Source of the DNA: an uncultured Fodinibius sp.
Lineage (GTDB): Bacteria > Bacteroidota > Rhodothermia > Balneolales > Balneolaceae
Assembly (NCBI GenBank): GCA_913056455.1
Contig: CAJXMJ010000002.1
Location: 787,665-851,664, forward strand
Length of the DNA: 64,000 bases
Direction of reading: 5' to 3'
Made by a program: the position numbers and the translations under genes
The notes under the pieces: generated by a model
What the model saw: only the letters and a program-made list of their open reading frames with translations
Told to the model about the DNA's origin: nothing
Databases searched by the model: none
Shown here: positions 20,066 through 30,467 of the stretch, piece by piece
Numbering within the stretch: position 1 is the first letter of the stretch
Layout of the letters: the number at the start of each line of letters is the position of its first letter

Positions 20066-22534
20066 ATGAAGCGATTGTTTGTATTAGCTTTAACTCTTTT
20101 ATTCACTGCGGCCACCGGATTATCCCAGGACCTTCCCACAATAAATGAGAAAACACAGGGACTTGAAAAAGAGGAGGGGTATTTTACCTATTACTGGGAT
20201 GATAAAGCCGGTAAAATTTGGCTGGAGGTCGATAGGTTTGATGAGGAATTTTTATACGTTAATTCCCTGACGGCAGGTGTCGGTTCTAATGATATTGGAC
20301 TTGACCGCAATCAGCTGGGTGATGACCGTATTGTCAAGCTTGAGCGTCGCGGCCCCAAGATTTTGATGGTTCAGCCTAACTATTCTTATCGAGCGATCAC
20401 GGATAATCTCAAAGAAAAGGAGTCGGTGCGCGATGCCTTTGCCCGATCAGTACTGTGGGGATTTGAAATTGCTGCTCAGAATGAAGATGCAGTACTTGTA
20501 GATGCCACGGCTTTTTTGTTGCGTGATGCACATGGTGTTAGCGAGCGTTTACAGCAACGTAACGAAGGGAATTTCAGCATAGATAAAAGTCGCTCGGCGT
20601 TGTATCGCGAGGCGATTATGAACTTTCCAAAGAATACCGAATTTGAGGCAACGCTGACGTTTACAGGCAGTAATCCCGGGGGACAGGTTCGCTCGGTGAC
20701 GCCAACATCAGATGCGATCACCGTACGTCAGCATCATTCTTTTGTAGAGTTGCCGGATGATAACTTTAAACCCCGAAAGTTTGATCCCCGAGCGGGATAT
20801 TTTGGTATCAGCTACCAGGATTATAGCACGCCGATTAGTGAGTCACTGACTAAGCGATTTATTACAAAGCATCGGCTGAAGAAGAAAAATCCAGATGCAG
20901 AGATGAGCGAGCCGGTGGAGCCTATCGTTTATTATCTGGATCCCGGAACGCCGGAGCCTATCCGTGGGGCCCTGCTGGATGGCGCACGTTGGTGGAATGA
21001 GGCTTTTGAAGCGGCCGGATATAAGGATGCATTTCGTGTAGAAATATTGCCCGACAGCGCCCATCCTATGGATGTGCGCTATAATATGATTAACTGGGTG
21101 CATCGTTCTACGCGAGGTTGGTCATATGGCACATCGGTAGTAGATCCCCGCACTGGAGAGATAATTAAAGGACACGTACTGCTTGGATCGCTTCGCGTAC
21201 GGCAGGATTATCTAATTGCTGAGGGACTATTATCACCATATAAAGAGGGTAAGACTTATGATGAGAATGATCCTATGCTGGATATGGCTTTGGCCAGGAT
21301 TCGACAGCTTTCAGCGCATGAGGTGGGGCATACGATCGGGTTAGCTCATAACTTTGCGGCAAGTACAAATAACCGTGCTTCGGTTATGGACTATCCGGCT
21401 CCCAAAGTAAGGATCACGCAAGACAGCACACTTGATTTATCTGACGCTTACGATACGGGTATTGGCGAATGGGACAAGGTGGCCGTGAAATATGGTTATA
21501 AGGATGTATCGAACGTGCCAAGTGAAGAGGCAGCCTTAAACAGTGTGATTGAAGAGGCTATTGATGAAGGGTTACTGTATATCTCTGATGCGGATGCACG
21601 TCCGGCGGGAGGAGCACATCCGAAAGCCCATTTATGGGATAATGGCGAGAATGCGGTGGATCAGCTCCATCATATAATGGATGTCAGAAAGATTGCATTG
21701 GAGAACTTTTCGGAGTCAAATATTCCCAAAGGAACCCCTATGGCGGAGCTTGAAGATGTGTTGGTACCAATTTATTTATACCACCGCTACCAAATTGATG
21801 GTACAGCTAAGCTAATAGGCGGTCAGAATTACAGTTATAACTTACGCGGTGATGACCAACCGGGTCCTGAACCCGTGCCGGATTCTACGCAGCGATCGGC
21901 TTTGGATGCCATGCTCAACACGCTATCTGTCAAGCAGTTGGCTATGCCGGAACGCATTGTTGAACTGATACCACCGCGTCCCATTGGTTACTATGATTCT
22001 CGCGAATTATTTAATAGTCATACCGATCCCACCTTTGATCCCATTGGAGCGGCTGAAACAGCGGCTGCAATGTCAGCGAAATTGTTGTTCAACACTGAGC
22101 GTGCAGCAAGATTAGTAGGTGCTGAGGCTCGTGATGCGGATAACTTGGGGCTTGGCGATATGCTTGATACGGTAATTGTTCAGACGTGGAAACAACCGTT
22201 TAAAAAGGGTTATGATGGAGCGGTGCAAAATACGATAAATCATGTGGTTCTTTACCAGATGATGAATTTGGCAGCGGATGAAAATGCTTCTTCGCAGGTG
22301 CGCGCAGTGACAAACTTCAAGCTTGAGGCTTTGCGTGAATGGATGCGAAATGAGGCAGAGAACAAGGCTGAAAATGAGCAGCGTATCGCTTCTCTGCTTT
22401 ATGGCTACCGAACATTACAGCAATTTAAGGACAAGGGTGAGATGTTTATGCCGACAAAACCATTAAGTCCACCACCGGGTTCACCTATTGGTAGTGATGA
22501 TAGAATATTTATGCAATGCAGTTTTCGTAGATGA
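20066..22534 (+). CDS. Secreted zinc-dependent metalloprotease (DUF4953/DUF5117-type)
   Basis: Signal peptide; LSAHEVGHTIGLAHNFAAS; SVMDYPAPKV. Confidence 0.85.
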   Translation: MKRLFVLALTLLFTAATGLSQDLPTINEKTQGLEKEEGYFTYYWDDKAGKIWLEVDRFDEEFLYVNSLTAGVGSNDIGLDRNQLGDDRIVKLERRGPKILMVQPNYSYRAITDNLKEKESVRDAFARSVLWGFEIAAQNEDAVLVDATAFLLRDAHGVSERLQQRNEGNFSIDKSRSALYREAIMNFPKNTEFEATLTFTGSNPGGQVRSVTPTSDAITVRQHHSFVELPDDNFKPRKFDPRAGYFGISYQDYSTPISESLTKRFITKHRLKKKNPDAEMSEPVEPIVYYLDPGTPEPIRGALLDGARWWNEAFEAAGYKDAFRVEILPDSAHPMDVRYNMINWVHRSTRGWSYGTSVVDPRTGEIIKGHVLLGSLRVRQDYLIAEGLLSPYKEGKTYDENDPMLDMALARIRQLSAHEVGHTIGLAHNFAASTNNRASVMDYPAPKVRITQDSTLDLSDAYDTGIGEWDKVAVKYGYKDVSNVPSEEAALNSVIEEAIDEGLLYISDADARPAGGAHPKAHLWDNGENAVDQLHHIMDVRKIALENFSESNIPKGTPMAELEDVLVPIYLYHRYQIDGTAKLIGGQNYSYNLRGDDQPGPEPVPDSTQRSALDAMLNTLSVKQLAMPERIVELIPPRPIGYYDSRELFNSHTDPTFDPIGAAETAAAMSAKLLFNTERAARLVGAEARDADNLGLGDMLDTVIVQTWKQPFKKGYDGAVQNTINHVVLYQMMNLAADENASSQVRAVTNFKLEALREWMRNEAENKAENEQRIASLLYGYRTLQQFKDKGEMFMPTKPLSPPPGSPIGSDDRIFMQCSFRR

Positions 22535-23130
22535 TTGAACCGAATGAATTACTCGGCGCCTATGCCAACGGTATTTTCCCGATGGCGGATTCCCGGGATG
22601 ATGAGGAAGCAAAATGGTATACCTCGAGCCGACGAGGAGTAATACCAATAGATGATTTCCGGGTTTCCTCAAACGTGCAGCGTATAGTTCGAAATAACCA
22701 TTACCATATCAAGTTTGATTATAATTTTCGCCAGGTTATGGAAGCCTGTGCCGACCGCGATTCAACCTGGATATCTCATGAGATTATTGAGTCATACTGT
22801 AATTTGCATGAATTAGGTCATGCTCATTCGGTAAGTGTGTACAATAAAAAATGGGAGCTCATTGGTGGACAGTATGGGGTGTCGCTGGGAGCAGCCTTTT
22901 TTGGAGAGTCGCTTTTTGGGTGGGCAAAAGAAGCCTCAAAAGTAGCATTGTATTGGACACATCAGGCATTAAAACAGGGAGGCTTTGAACTATGGGATAC
23001 TCAATTTTGGACGGAGCACCTGGCACGGTTCGGATGTATTGAAATATCAGCTGAGGAGTATGACGAAAAGTTAGAATCGGCGTTGGAAAAGGATGCAATG
23101 TTTGAGGCCGTAAAAACAAAAGTTAAATAA
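22531..23130 (+). CDS. aat: Leucyl/phenylalanyl-tRNA--protein transferase
   Basis: GAYANGIFPMAD...WYTSSRRGVIPIDDFRVSSNV; ATGA overlap with upstream gene. Confidence 0.93.
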   Translation: MIEPNELLGAYANGIFPMADSRDDEEAKWYTSSRRGVIPIDDFRVSSNVQRIVRNNHYHIKFDYNFRQVMEACADRDSTWISHEIIESYCNLHELGHAHSVSVYNKKWELIGGQYGVSLGAAFFGESLFGWAKEASKVALYWTHQALKQGGFELWDTQFWTEHLARFGCIEISAEEYDEKLESALEKDAMFEAVKTKVK

Positions 23131-23168
23131 AAAACCCTCAGAATTTTGAAGATCCTGAGGGTTTTTTA
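23130..23168. terminator. Bidirectional terminator between aat and dxs
   Basis: AAAAAACCCTCAG...CTGAGGGTTTTTT. Confidence 0.85.
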
Positions 23169-23179
23169 AGTAGGATGGA

Positions 23180-25102
23180 TCAAGCTTTTAAAGAAGCCGC
23201 TTCGTGTACTTCACGCACTTTCTTTTTGATACCTTCAGGATCAAGTCCAACCTCGTGGTGAAGTTCTTCCTGCGTGCCGTGTTCAACAATGCGATCGGGG
23301 ACTCCCATAATAGTCGTTGGAATATGATGGGGTTTGTCAGCTAAGTATTCAGTTACTGCACTTCCGAAACCTCCTAATTTAGTGCCATCTTCAATAGTGA
23401 TAATGCGTTCGTAAGTGTGGCAAATTTCGTCAATTAAGTCGGTATCGAGCGGCTTGGCAAAGCGCATGTTAAAATGTCCCACGTTAATACCTTCTTCGGA
23501 AAGATCATCAGCGGCTTCCATTACATAGTTGCCGAAGGGACCAAAACTCAAAATGGCAACTTCGTCCCCGTCGCGCAGCTTTTGTCCTTTTCCAATTTCC
23601 ATATTCTTAAATCCTTCTGGATAGTCCATGCCGGTTGCTCGGCCCCGTGGATAGCGAATTGCCCAGGCACATTCCTCATATTTTGATGCGGTGTACATCA
23701 TATCGCGAAGTTCTTCCTCATTCATCGGGGAAGAAACAATCATATTTGGTACGTTACGTAGGTACGAAATGTCATATAGGCCGTGATGTGTCGGGCCGTC
23801 GGCACCAACGAGTCCTGCGCGGTCGATACAAAAGACAACGGGTAATTTCTGAATAGCTACATCATGAATTACTTGGTCGTAGGCCCGCTGGAGGAAAGTT
23901 GAGTAAATAGCAGCAAACGCTTTTTTACCTTCTGCTGCCAATCCGGCTGCAAAAGTAATCGAGTGCTGTTCTGCAATGCCCACATCAAAAGCACGGTCGG
24001 GATATTTGTTCATCAGCGGCCATAGGCTCGATCCACTGGGCATGGCAGGTGTAATACCCACAATGTCCCCATCTTCATCAGCAAGTTCGACGATTGCCTC
24101 ACCAAAAACGTGCTGGTATTTTGGGGGTTTGGGATCAGTGTCAGGATCAATCTGTTTGCCTGTAATTTTATCGAAGGGACTACTTTGTGCGTGCCATTTG
24201 GTTTGCTCACGCTCGGCGGGTGCAAACCCCTTCCCTTTAACGGTAACGGCATGTAAAAGCTTTGGGCCCGGAATATCTTTTAAGTCTTCTAAATGCCGAC
24301 GCATAGCATCCACATTGTGTCCGTCAACAGGACCATAGTATTTAAAACCTAACGCCTGGAATAATCCGCCGGGTGTAATAGCTGTAGAGATAGCTTTTTC
24401 AAGGCGGGACGCAACATTACGCATCTTTTCCCCGGCCGATTTAAAATGACCGAGCATATCATAAATTTCGTCGCGCAGCTTGTTAAATGTTTTGCTGGTC
24501 GTAATATCTGTTAAGTACTCTTTCATTGCCCCCACGTTGGGGTCAATCGACATATTATTGTCGTTCAGGATGACCAGGATATCAGAATTCATGGCGCCGG
24601 CATTATTCATGGCTTCGTAGGCAAGTCCACCGGTCATGGCTCCATCACCAATTATAGAGACGACCTTTTTGCCAGATTGATCAATGTCGCGGGATACAGC
24701 CATTCCAAGTCCGGCTGAAATAGAAGTACTGGAGTGGCCTACACCAAAGGTATCGTATTTACTTTCGCTGCGCTTAGGGAAGCCAGAAAGTCCGCCATAT
24801 TTGCGGTTAGTATGGAAGTTATCACGACGCCCGGTAAGAATTTTGTGTCCATATGCTTGATGACCTACATCCCAAAGCAATAAGTCTTCAGGAGTATCAT
24901 ATACATAATGAAGGGCCACCGTCATTTCTACCACTCCCAAACTGGCTCCAAAGTGCCCGCCGTGAATAGATACGATATCTATAATAAAATCACGGAGCTC
25001 ATCACATACATCTACAAGTTGCTCGGGGTCCAGTTTTTTAAGATCATCAGGCGAATCAATTTCTGCTAAAAGAGGGCCAGGAGTTACTTTTTCAAATTCC
25101 AT
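23180..25102 (-). CDS. dxs: 1-deoxy-D-xylulose-5-phosphate synthase
   Basis: IHGGHFGASLGVVEMTVALHYV, WDVGHQAYGHKILTGR, GDGAMTGGLAYEAMNNAG, GPTHHGLYDI. Confidence 0.98.
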   Translation of the reverse strand: MEFEKVTPGPLLAEIDSPDDLKKLDPEQLVDVCDELRDFIIDIVSIHGGHFGASLGVVEMTVALHYVYDTPEDLLLWDVGHQAYGHKILTGRRDNFHTNRKYGGLSGFPKRSESKYDTFGVGHSSTSISAGLGMAVSRDIDQSGKKVVSIIGDGAMTGGLAYEAMNNAGAMNSDILVILNDNNMSIDPNVGAMKEYLTDITTSKTFNKLRDEIYDMLGHFKSAGEKMRNVASRLEKAISTAITPGGLFQALGFKYYGPVDGHNVDAMRRHLEDLKDIPGPKLLHAVTVKGKGFAPAEREQTKWHAQSSPFDKITGKQIDPDTDPKPPKYQHVFGEAIVELADEDGDIVGITPAMPSGSSLWPLMNKYPDRAFDVGIAEQHSITFAAGLAAEGKKAFAAIYSTFLQRAYDQVIHDVAIQKLPVVFCIDRAGLVGADGPTHHGLYDISYLRNVPNMIVSSPMNEEELRDMMYTASKYEECAWAIRYPRGRATGMDYPEGFKNMEIGKGQKLRDGDEVAILSFGPFGNYVMEAADDLSEEGINVGHFNMRFAKPLDTDLIDEICHTYERIITIEDGTKLGGFGSAVTEYLADKPHHIPTTIMGVPDRIVEHGTQEELHHEVGLDPEGIKKKVREVHEAASLKA

Positions 25103-25108
25103 ACTTAG

Positions 25109-25327
25109 TTATTCTTTTTCGTTATCATCGGTATGTTGATCCGCTACTTTCTTGATACGTAGTTCGGCTTCTTCAAGTGTTTCTGTGCAAATTTTAGATA
25201 GTTTGATTCCTTCTTCGTAGAGATCAATGGACTTTTCCAGTGAAATAGACTCGTCTTCAAGTTGATTAACGATGTCTTCTAGTCTTTGTAAAGCCTCTTC
25301 GAAGCTTGGTCGTTCCTTTTCGGCCAT
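25109..25327 (-). CDS. xseB: Exodeoxyribonuclease VII small subunit
   Basis: PSFEEALQRLEDIVNQLEDESISLEKSIDLYEEGIKLSKIC. Confidence 0.93.
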   Translation of the reverse strand: MAEKERPSFEEALQRLEDIVNQLEDESISLEKSIDLYEEGIKLSKICTETLEEAELRIKKVADQHTDDNEKE

Positions 25328-25455
25328 AAAAATTACTTAAGGATAAATAGATGCTTTCTCAAACCATATAAATAAAAAGTTTTAGTGATCAGATTCCAAC
25401 TCTTTTTCTCATACGATGGAATGATGATTTGGGGTATATAGAATTTTAAGCGTGT

Positions 25456-27867
25456 TTAATGCTTATAGATGTTTTTGCCATCGGAATAAAGTTGTAGGGC
25501 CCCTTCCAGACTGGTATAGTATACGGTAGGAATATACCGTTGTAATCTGATAGATGCCTGGGTATGCGGATGCCCAAATCGGTTATGTTTTGCCACTGAG
25601 ACAACACCTATCTGAGGAGTAGTTGATTTAAGTAGGGAAGAGCCGGAGCTGGTTTTGCTGCCATGATGACCAACTTTGAGGAAGTCAGTGTCCATCATTT
25701 TAGGATAATTTGTCAAGAGTTTCTCTTCTTGCTTGTGTTCAGCATCCCCCATGAAAAGGAATTCCGTGTCTCCATAAATGAGTTCAATAACCAGCGAGCG
25801 ATTGTTGACGTTTGATTGAGAGACAGATTCCTGGGGACCGTAAATGAATACCTTTATTGCTGGATCAATGAAGATCTGCTCACCGGCGTGTAGGGATTTG
25901 GTAGGAATCCCATGATCAAAAGCCTTTTGATTGTATGTTTTGTAAAGTGTTGAATTATAGTCTGTTCCTGAGTTATAAATTGTATCAACCGGTACAGAAT
26001 CAATAATTTCAAGAATGCCACCGATATGATCTGCATGGGGATGGGAAAGAAAAATGGCATCCAGCTTATTGATGCCCTCTTCTTTCAGGTGGGGTATGAT
26101 AATATACTTTGCACTATTGTAATCAGGTTGCCAGCGACCAACATCAATTAGAAAATGTTTGTTGTTTGGAGTGGTAACGAGCGCGGCATCACCTTGTCCT
26201 ACATCAAAAAACGTAAGGCTTAGTGTAGCAGGATTAAGTTTGTGAATAATCCGGCTTCCCTGATGAAGGCAGCAGACTAATAAAAGTAGGATTAAAAACT
26301 TCCACCGAAGTTTGGGAATGCGAAGAGAGGCAATTAAAAAGATGATGACAATCCATATTCCGAAAAATAGTAGACTGTCAACGTGAACTTGAACCCAGCT
26401 CCATGGTAGGTTGGCAGCAATGTCTACAAACTGGTGGAGCCATTGCAAGAATATATCCACGGGATAATTCAGGGTTTGGGCTAAATCTGGTGCAAAAGGG
26501 TTGAGTAAAAGTACGGCCAACCCAAAAGGAACGGCGATTCCCAGAAAAGGAATGACAAATGCATTTGCCAGAGGGCCTATGAGGGAAAATTCCCCAAAGT
26601 AATAGGCAAGTAAAGGGAATAAGCCAATTTGAACAATAAATGAAATAATGATGATCATGAGAGGCTTGCCGTACCAGCGGAAACGAATCCAAGCAGGCAA
26701 CCATCTTTGAATAACAGGTGCGGTTAACAAAATAATATAAACGGCCCCAAAAGAGAGCTGGAACCCGATAGAAAACAGGTCTGACGGGTTGATTAACAAA
26801 ATGATAAGTGCTGCGACAGCCGTCAGATTCTTAGAGTCACGCACTTTATGAAACAGCTTGCCATAAGCCAATAGTATGCCTACTAATGAAGCTCTGGTTA
26901 CAGAGGGAGAAAAATTTGTAAGCCCGGCGTAAAGAAATAGCGTGACAATAAGCAGGCTAATCCCGATATGTTTCCCATATTTGAATGTCCAAAAGAAGGG
27001 AATTACCAACCAGAAGGGAAAGAGTAGAAATCCTACATGCAAGCCTGATACGGCCATGATGTGGGAAAGTCCGGCCCGCGAAAACGAGATTTTATCTTCT
27101 CGTGCCAGCTCGTTTTTATACCCGATTAACAGGGCTTTGGCCAGCGGAGAACTTTGGTTGCTGAAGTTGGCATCGATAGTATTGAGTACGTGTTTTCTGA
27201 AAAAACTCCACCGCCAAATACTATGGACTGGAGTTATAGAGATGATTTGTTGCATTCCTACTTGGCTGTAGATGCCTTGAGAGGCAAGATATTGTTTGTA
27301 GTTAAACTGGGACGGATTCCTTTTTTCTTCAAGTGGATACACAGTACCCTCGAAAGTTATCCTGTTTCCCAGCTTAAAGTTGGAGGGGAGATCAATATCG
27401 GCGGGATCGAGTACAGCGCGTAACTGATATGATTTATCCCAGATAAGATTATCAGGAAAAATGGTGGTATCTATATTAACATCGACCTGAAATTTGCCGG
27501 TACTGGTTTGTTTAAGCTGCTGGATGGTCCCGCTAAATCTAAGTTCTTCCCAAGTGTAGGCATTAATAACTTTGGCCTTTTCGGGGCGATCACGATAATC
27601 CCAGAAAGAATGCCATGTGCCACCGAAGCTAACAATGATTCCTAAATATGATAGGATAACAAGAGTATCGATATGATTATTTAAAGTTTTGCGGAAAGCA
27701 ATTTCCGATATTAAGTACAGTAAAGCAGCCACTCCAAAAATAAGTGCCCAACCAGATAGCGTGGGATCAACCTGATAATCTACAATGATCCCCAGCGCCA
27801 GTAAAAGTGCAATCCTGACTGCAGGATAGGATGCGAAAGGAAATTGATATATTTGATGAATACCCAC
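25456..27867 (-). CDS. comEC: ComEC/Rec2-type DNA internalization competence protein
   Basis: KALLIGYKNEL, MAVSGLHVGFLLFP, C-terminal metallo-beta-lactamase fold FDVGQGDAALV...LSHPHADHIGG...KVGHHGSKTSS. Confidence 0.92.
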   Translation of the reverse strand: MGIHQIYQFPFASYPAVRIALLLALGIIVDYQVDPTLSGWALIFGVAALLYLISEIAFRKTLNNHIDTLVILSYLGIIVSFGGTWHSFWDYRDRPEKAKVINAYTWEELRFSGTIQQLKQTSTGKFQVDVNIDTTIFPDNLIWDKSYQLRAVLDPADIDLPSNFKLGNRITFEGTVYPLEEKRNPSQFNYKQYLASQGIYSQVGMQQIISITPVHSIWRWSFFRKHVLNTIDANFSNQSSPLAKALLIGYKNELAREDKISFSRAGLSHIMAVSGLHVGFLLFPFWLVIPFFWTFKYGKHIGISLLIVTLFLYAGLTNFSPSVTRASLVGILLAYGKLFHKVRDSKNLTAVAALIILLINPSDLFSIGFQLSFGAVYIILLTAPVIQRWLPAWIRFRWYGKPLMIIIISFIVQIGLFPLLAYYFGEFSLIGPLANAFVIPFLGIAVPFGLAVLLLNPFAPDLAQTLNYPVDIFLQWLHQFVDIAANLPWSWVQVHVDSLLFFGIWIVIIFLIASLRIPKLRWKFLILLLLVCCLHQGSRIIHKLNPATLSLTFFDVGQGDAALVTTPNNKHFLIDVGRWQPDYNSAKYIIIPHLKEEGINKLDAIFLSHPHADHIGGILEIIDSVPVDTIYNSGTDYNSTLYKTYNQKAFDHGIPTKSLHAGEQIFIDPAIKVFIYGPQESVSQSNVNNRSLVIELIYGDTEFLFMGDAEHKQEEKLLTNYPKMMDTDFLKVGHHGSKTSSGSSLLKSTTPQIGVVSVAKHNRFGHPHTQASIRLQRYIPTVYYTSLEGALQLYSDGKNIYKH

Positions 27868-28001
27868 ATTAGTATGACCGATAAGCAGGTTAAACCTTAC
27901 AGCTATTAAATGATGTTATAACTAATTGAGGAGCTTTGAAATGAGATCTGCGGTGCTTATAATTTTGCAACTGTGAAATATTAACTAAAGGACATATTGA
28001 T

Positions 28002-29045
28002 ATGGGATTAGGGAAAAAATTTATTGGTTTGTTGGCTATTGTGCTTGTTGTAGGATGTACGCAATCAGATGGCCAGCAGGAACAGCAACAGAAGAAGGAT
28101 TGGGCATTGGCATTGCATGGTGGGGCGGGTGCTATTTCTGAAGATCGTCCCGATTCGGTTAAGCAGGCTTATTTTGATGATTTGGATGAAGCACTGACAA
28201 TTGGAGAGGATATCTTATCAAATGGTGGTTCTGCTGAAGATGCAGTGGAAAAGGTCATTAACTATATGGAGGATAATCCTCGTTTTAATGCCGGTAAAGG
28301 TGCTGTGTTTACACATGACGGTGAACACGAGCTGGATGCCGCATTTATGATTGGAAATACGCGTGAGGCCGGAGCCGTAACGGGCGTCAAAACGGTAAAG
28401 AACCCTATCACTCTTGCCCGAAAGGTGATGGAGACTTCTGAACATGTGATGTTTGCTACGGAAGGAGCCGAAAGGTACGCAGATAAGGTAGGAGTGGAAC
28501 GAGTAGATCAAGACTATTTTTATACTGAATCTCGATATAAAGCTTTGCAGCGAGCTTTGGAACAAGAGAAAGAAGATGATGGCAAGCAGTCGAGTCTTGT
28601 TCCCTATGAAGATAAAACCGCATTATATGCCGACGGAGAAAAGTTTGGTACGGTCGGTTGTGTGGCTGTTGATAAGAATGGACAAATTGTTGCGGGAACG
28701 TCAACGGGCGGAATGACGAATAAGAAGTTCGGTCGTGTAGGCGATGTGCCTATCATCGGTAGTGGGACTTATGCCAGCGATTTAGTGGCGGTTTCGATGA
28801 CCGGCTGGGGTGAAAAAATTATGCGCGCTGTATCCGGACATACGGTAAGTGCATATATGAAGTACAAGCCTGCAACATTGGAGGAAGCCGGGGACTATTT
28901 GCTACAGGATGTACTGAATCCCGGAGAGGCCGGAATGATTGCAGTAGATAAGTATGGAAATATTTATATGGATATGAATACCAACGGCATGTTCCGCGGA
29001 AGTTCGGATTCAGAAGGGAATCGAGAAGTAGCTATTTGGGATTAG
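28002..29045 (+). CDS. Isoaspartyl peptidase / L-asparaginase (plant-type, Ntn hydrolase), lipoprotein
   Basis: ALHGGAGAI, FNAGKGAVFTHDGEHELDAA, autoprocessing GTVGCVAVDKNGQIVAGTSTGGMTNK. Confidence 0.92.
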   Translation: MGLGKKFIGLLAIVLVVGCTQSDGQQEQQQKKDWALALHGGAGAISEDRPDSVKQAYFDDLDEALTIGEDILSNGGSAEDAVEKVINYMEDNPRFNAGKGAVFTHDGEHELDAAFMIGNTREAGAVTGVKTVKNPITLARKVMETSEHVMFATEGAERYADKVGVERVDQDYFYTESRYKALQRALEQEKEDDGKQSSLVPYEDKTALYADGEKFGTVGCVAVDKNGQIVAGTSTGGMTNKKFGRVGDVPIIGSGTYASDLVAVSMTGWGEKIMRAVSGHTVSAYMKYKPATLEEAGDYLLQDVLNPGEAGMIAVDKYGNIYMDMNTNGMFRGSSDSEGNREVAIWD

Positions 29046-29061
29046 AAGTAGAGAGTGTTGA

Positions 29062-29095
29062 AGTGTTGGAGTAATTTTATACTCCAACACTTTGC
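29062..29095. terminator. Hairpin terminator between convergent genes
   Basis: AGTGTTGGAGTA-ATTTTA-TACTCCAACACT, 12-bp perfect stem. Confidence 0.65.
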
Positions 29096-29108
29096 ACCTC
29101 AGCACTTA

Positions 29109-29891
29109 TTAAATCCCGTTATGGAATTCCTCGCGCAATTCTTGGATGTAAATGCCAATGTCATTGCGGAGTGTAAAGAGTTGTTCGTGAAAGTAATAAT
29201 ACTTCTTTTGGGTGATGTACGAGCTTCCCTTTAGATCACGCTGTAAAATCATCAGAGCATCATTGGAACAATACAGCGCTTTTTTGGTGTAGGCGATATT
29301 GCCGCCGAGAAAGTTGCGATCAAATCCAAAACTGTATCCGCCGGCAATTTTGGCTCCTATTTTTAAAACATTGCCGATGAATTCATTAAAATCGGGCGTA
29401 ATATTCTTGGGGTTAATGGTTTCGGCCCATTGAAGTACGGTGGCTGCCAGGGTGCGAGATGTGTTGTATATGTAGAGCGTATCGATTGATCCCATATTCG
29501 ACATTGCAAAGTCGTCACTGAGTTCTTTCCATTCTTCACCGGCGTCAAAGTCATTATACTCGTCGTCTTCCTCAAGAAAGAAATCGTCCTCAAAATCGTC
29601 AAACAAATAGTCTTCCCACTCTTCTTCGCCCTCATCGTCATCATCGATCTCTTCGTCGTCTTCGCCGGGGAAATAGGCTTCGTCGATGAGCAGTTCTTCT
29701 TCAATAAAGGCGTCCACTGCATCAAACTCGTCTGAGCTCTCCTGCAGAAGCTTTAGCCACCGGGGAATGTCGCCGGAGTGTTCAGGAATAATGAACTTTC
29801 GCAGCCGGGAACTCTTTCGTTCAATTTCATTCAGGTGAGATGCCCATTGATGCTCATCCCAAATATCATCATTAAAATCACCGTTAAACAT
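29109..29891 (-). CDS. Hypothetical highly acidic cytoplasmic protein
   Basis: Long ORF; central D/E-rich stretch; C-terminal region NFNEFIGNVLKIGAKIAGGYSFGFDRNFLGG suggests a real fold. Confidence 0.7.
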   Translation of the reverse strand: MFNGDFNDDIWDEHQWASHLNEIERKSSRLRKFIIPEHSGDIPRWLKLLQESSDEFDAVDAFIEEELLIDEAYFPGEDDEEIDDDDEGEEEWEDYLFDDFEDDFFLEEDDEYNDFDAGEEWKELSDDFAMSNMGSIDTLYIYNTSRTLAATVLQWAETINPKNITPDFNEFIGNVLKIGAKIAGGYSFGFDRNFLGGNIAYTKKALYCSNDALMILQRDLKGSSYITQKKYYYFHEQLFTLRNDIGIYIQELREEFHNGI

Positions 29892-30036
29892 AGGATTAAG
29901 GTTGGGTGATAGGGGATTGTTTGCTTACATCCTCTTTTTAAAAATAGATTCTCTGTAAATTAACGCTTTTCAAATTAAAATTGATATAAATTTTTGCCGG
30001 TAACTTTTCCGACTTAAAAAAGTAAGTTCTCTTATT

Positions 30037-30441
30037 TTATCGAGCGTTGAACTGAATCGGAATAGTTATAAACATATCCACAGCTTCACCATTGCGTTTG
30101 CCTGGTACGAATCTGACAGCATAGATGGCTTCACGAGCAGCTTTTTTGTACTGGGAGTATTTATCTTTTTCAAATGAAACTTGCTCTACCTTGCCCTCCT
30201 TGTCAACCAATATGTTGGCTTCTAATGTTATGGTTGATGTCTGTTTTGAGGTATTTGGAGGGTATTTTAACTGCTGATAAAGAGCTTCTAATCCACCGAT
30301 AATAGCAGGAGTGGTTTCGGTCACCACTTTTACATTTTCTTTGGTTACTTCCGGTGCAGACTTAGTCTTATCTGAGGTACTACAGCTCAATAGCAGAATT
30401 GAAAAACCAATCAGAAAAATACGGCTGTAGGGATATGACAT
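30037..30441 (-). CDS. Lipoprotein with TonB C-terminal-like domain
   Basis: Lipobox LLSCSTS; IGGLEALYQQLKYP...EANILVDKEGKVEQVSFEK...AIYAVRFVPGKRNGEAVDMFITIPIQF. Confidence 0.8.
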   Translation of the reverse strand: MSYPYSRIFLIGFSILLLSCSTSDKTKSAPEVTKENVKVVTETTPAIIGGLEALYQQLKYPPNTSKQTSTITLEANILVDKEGKVEQVSFEKDKYSQYKKAAREAIYAVRFVPGKRNGEAVDMFITIPIQFNAR

Positions 30442-30467
30442 TAGAGCTGAATTTTATGGTTAGGGTA

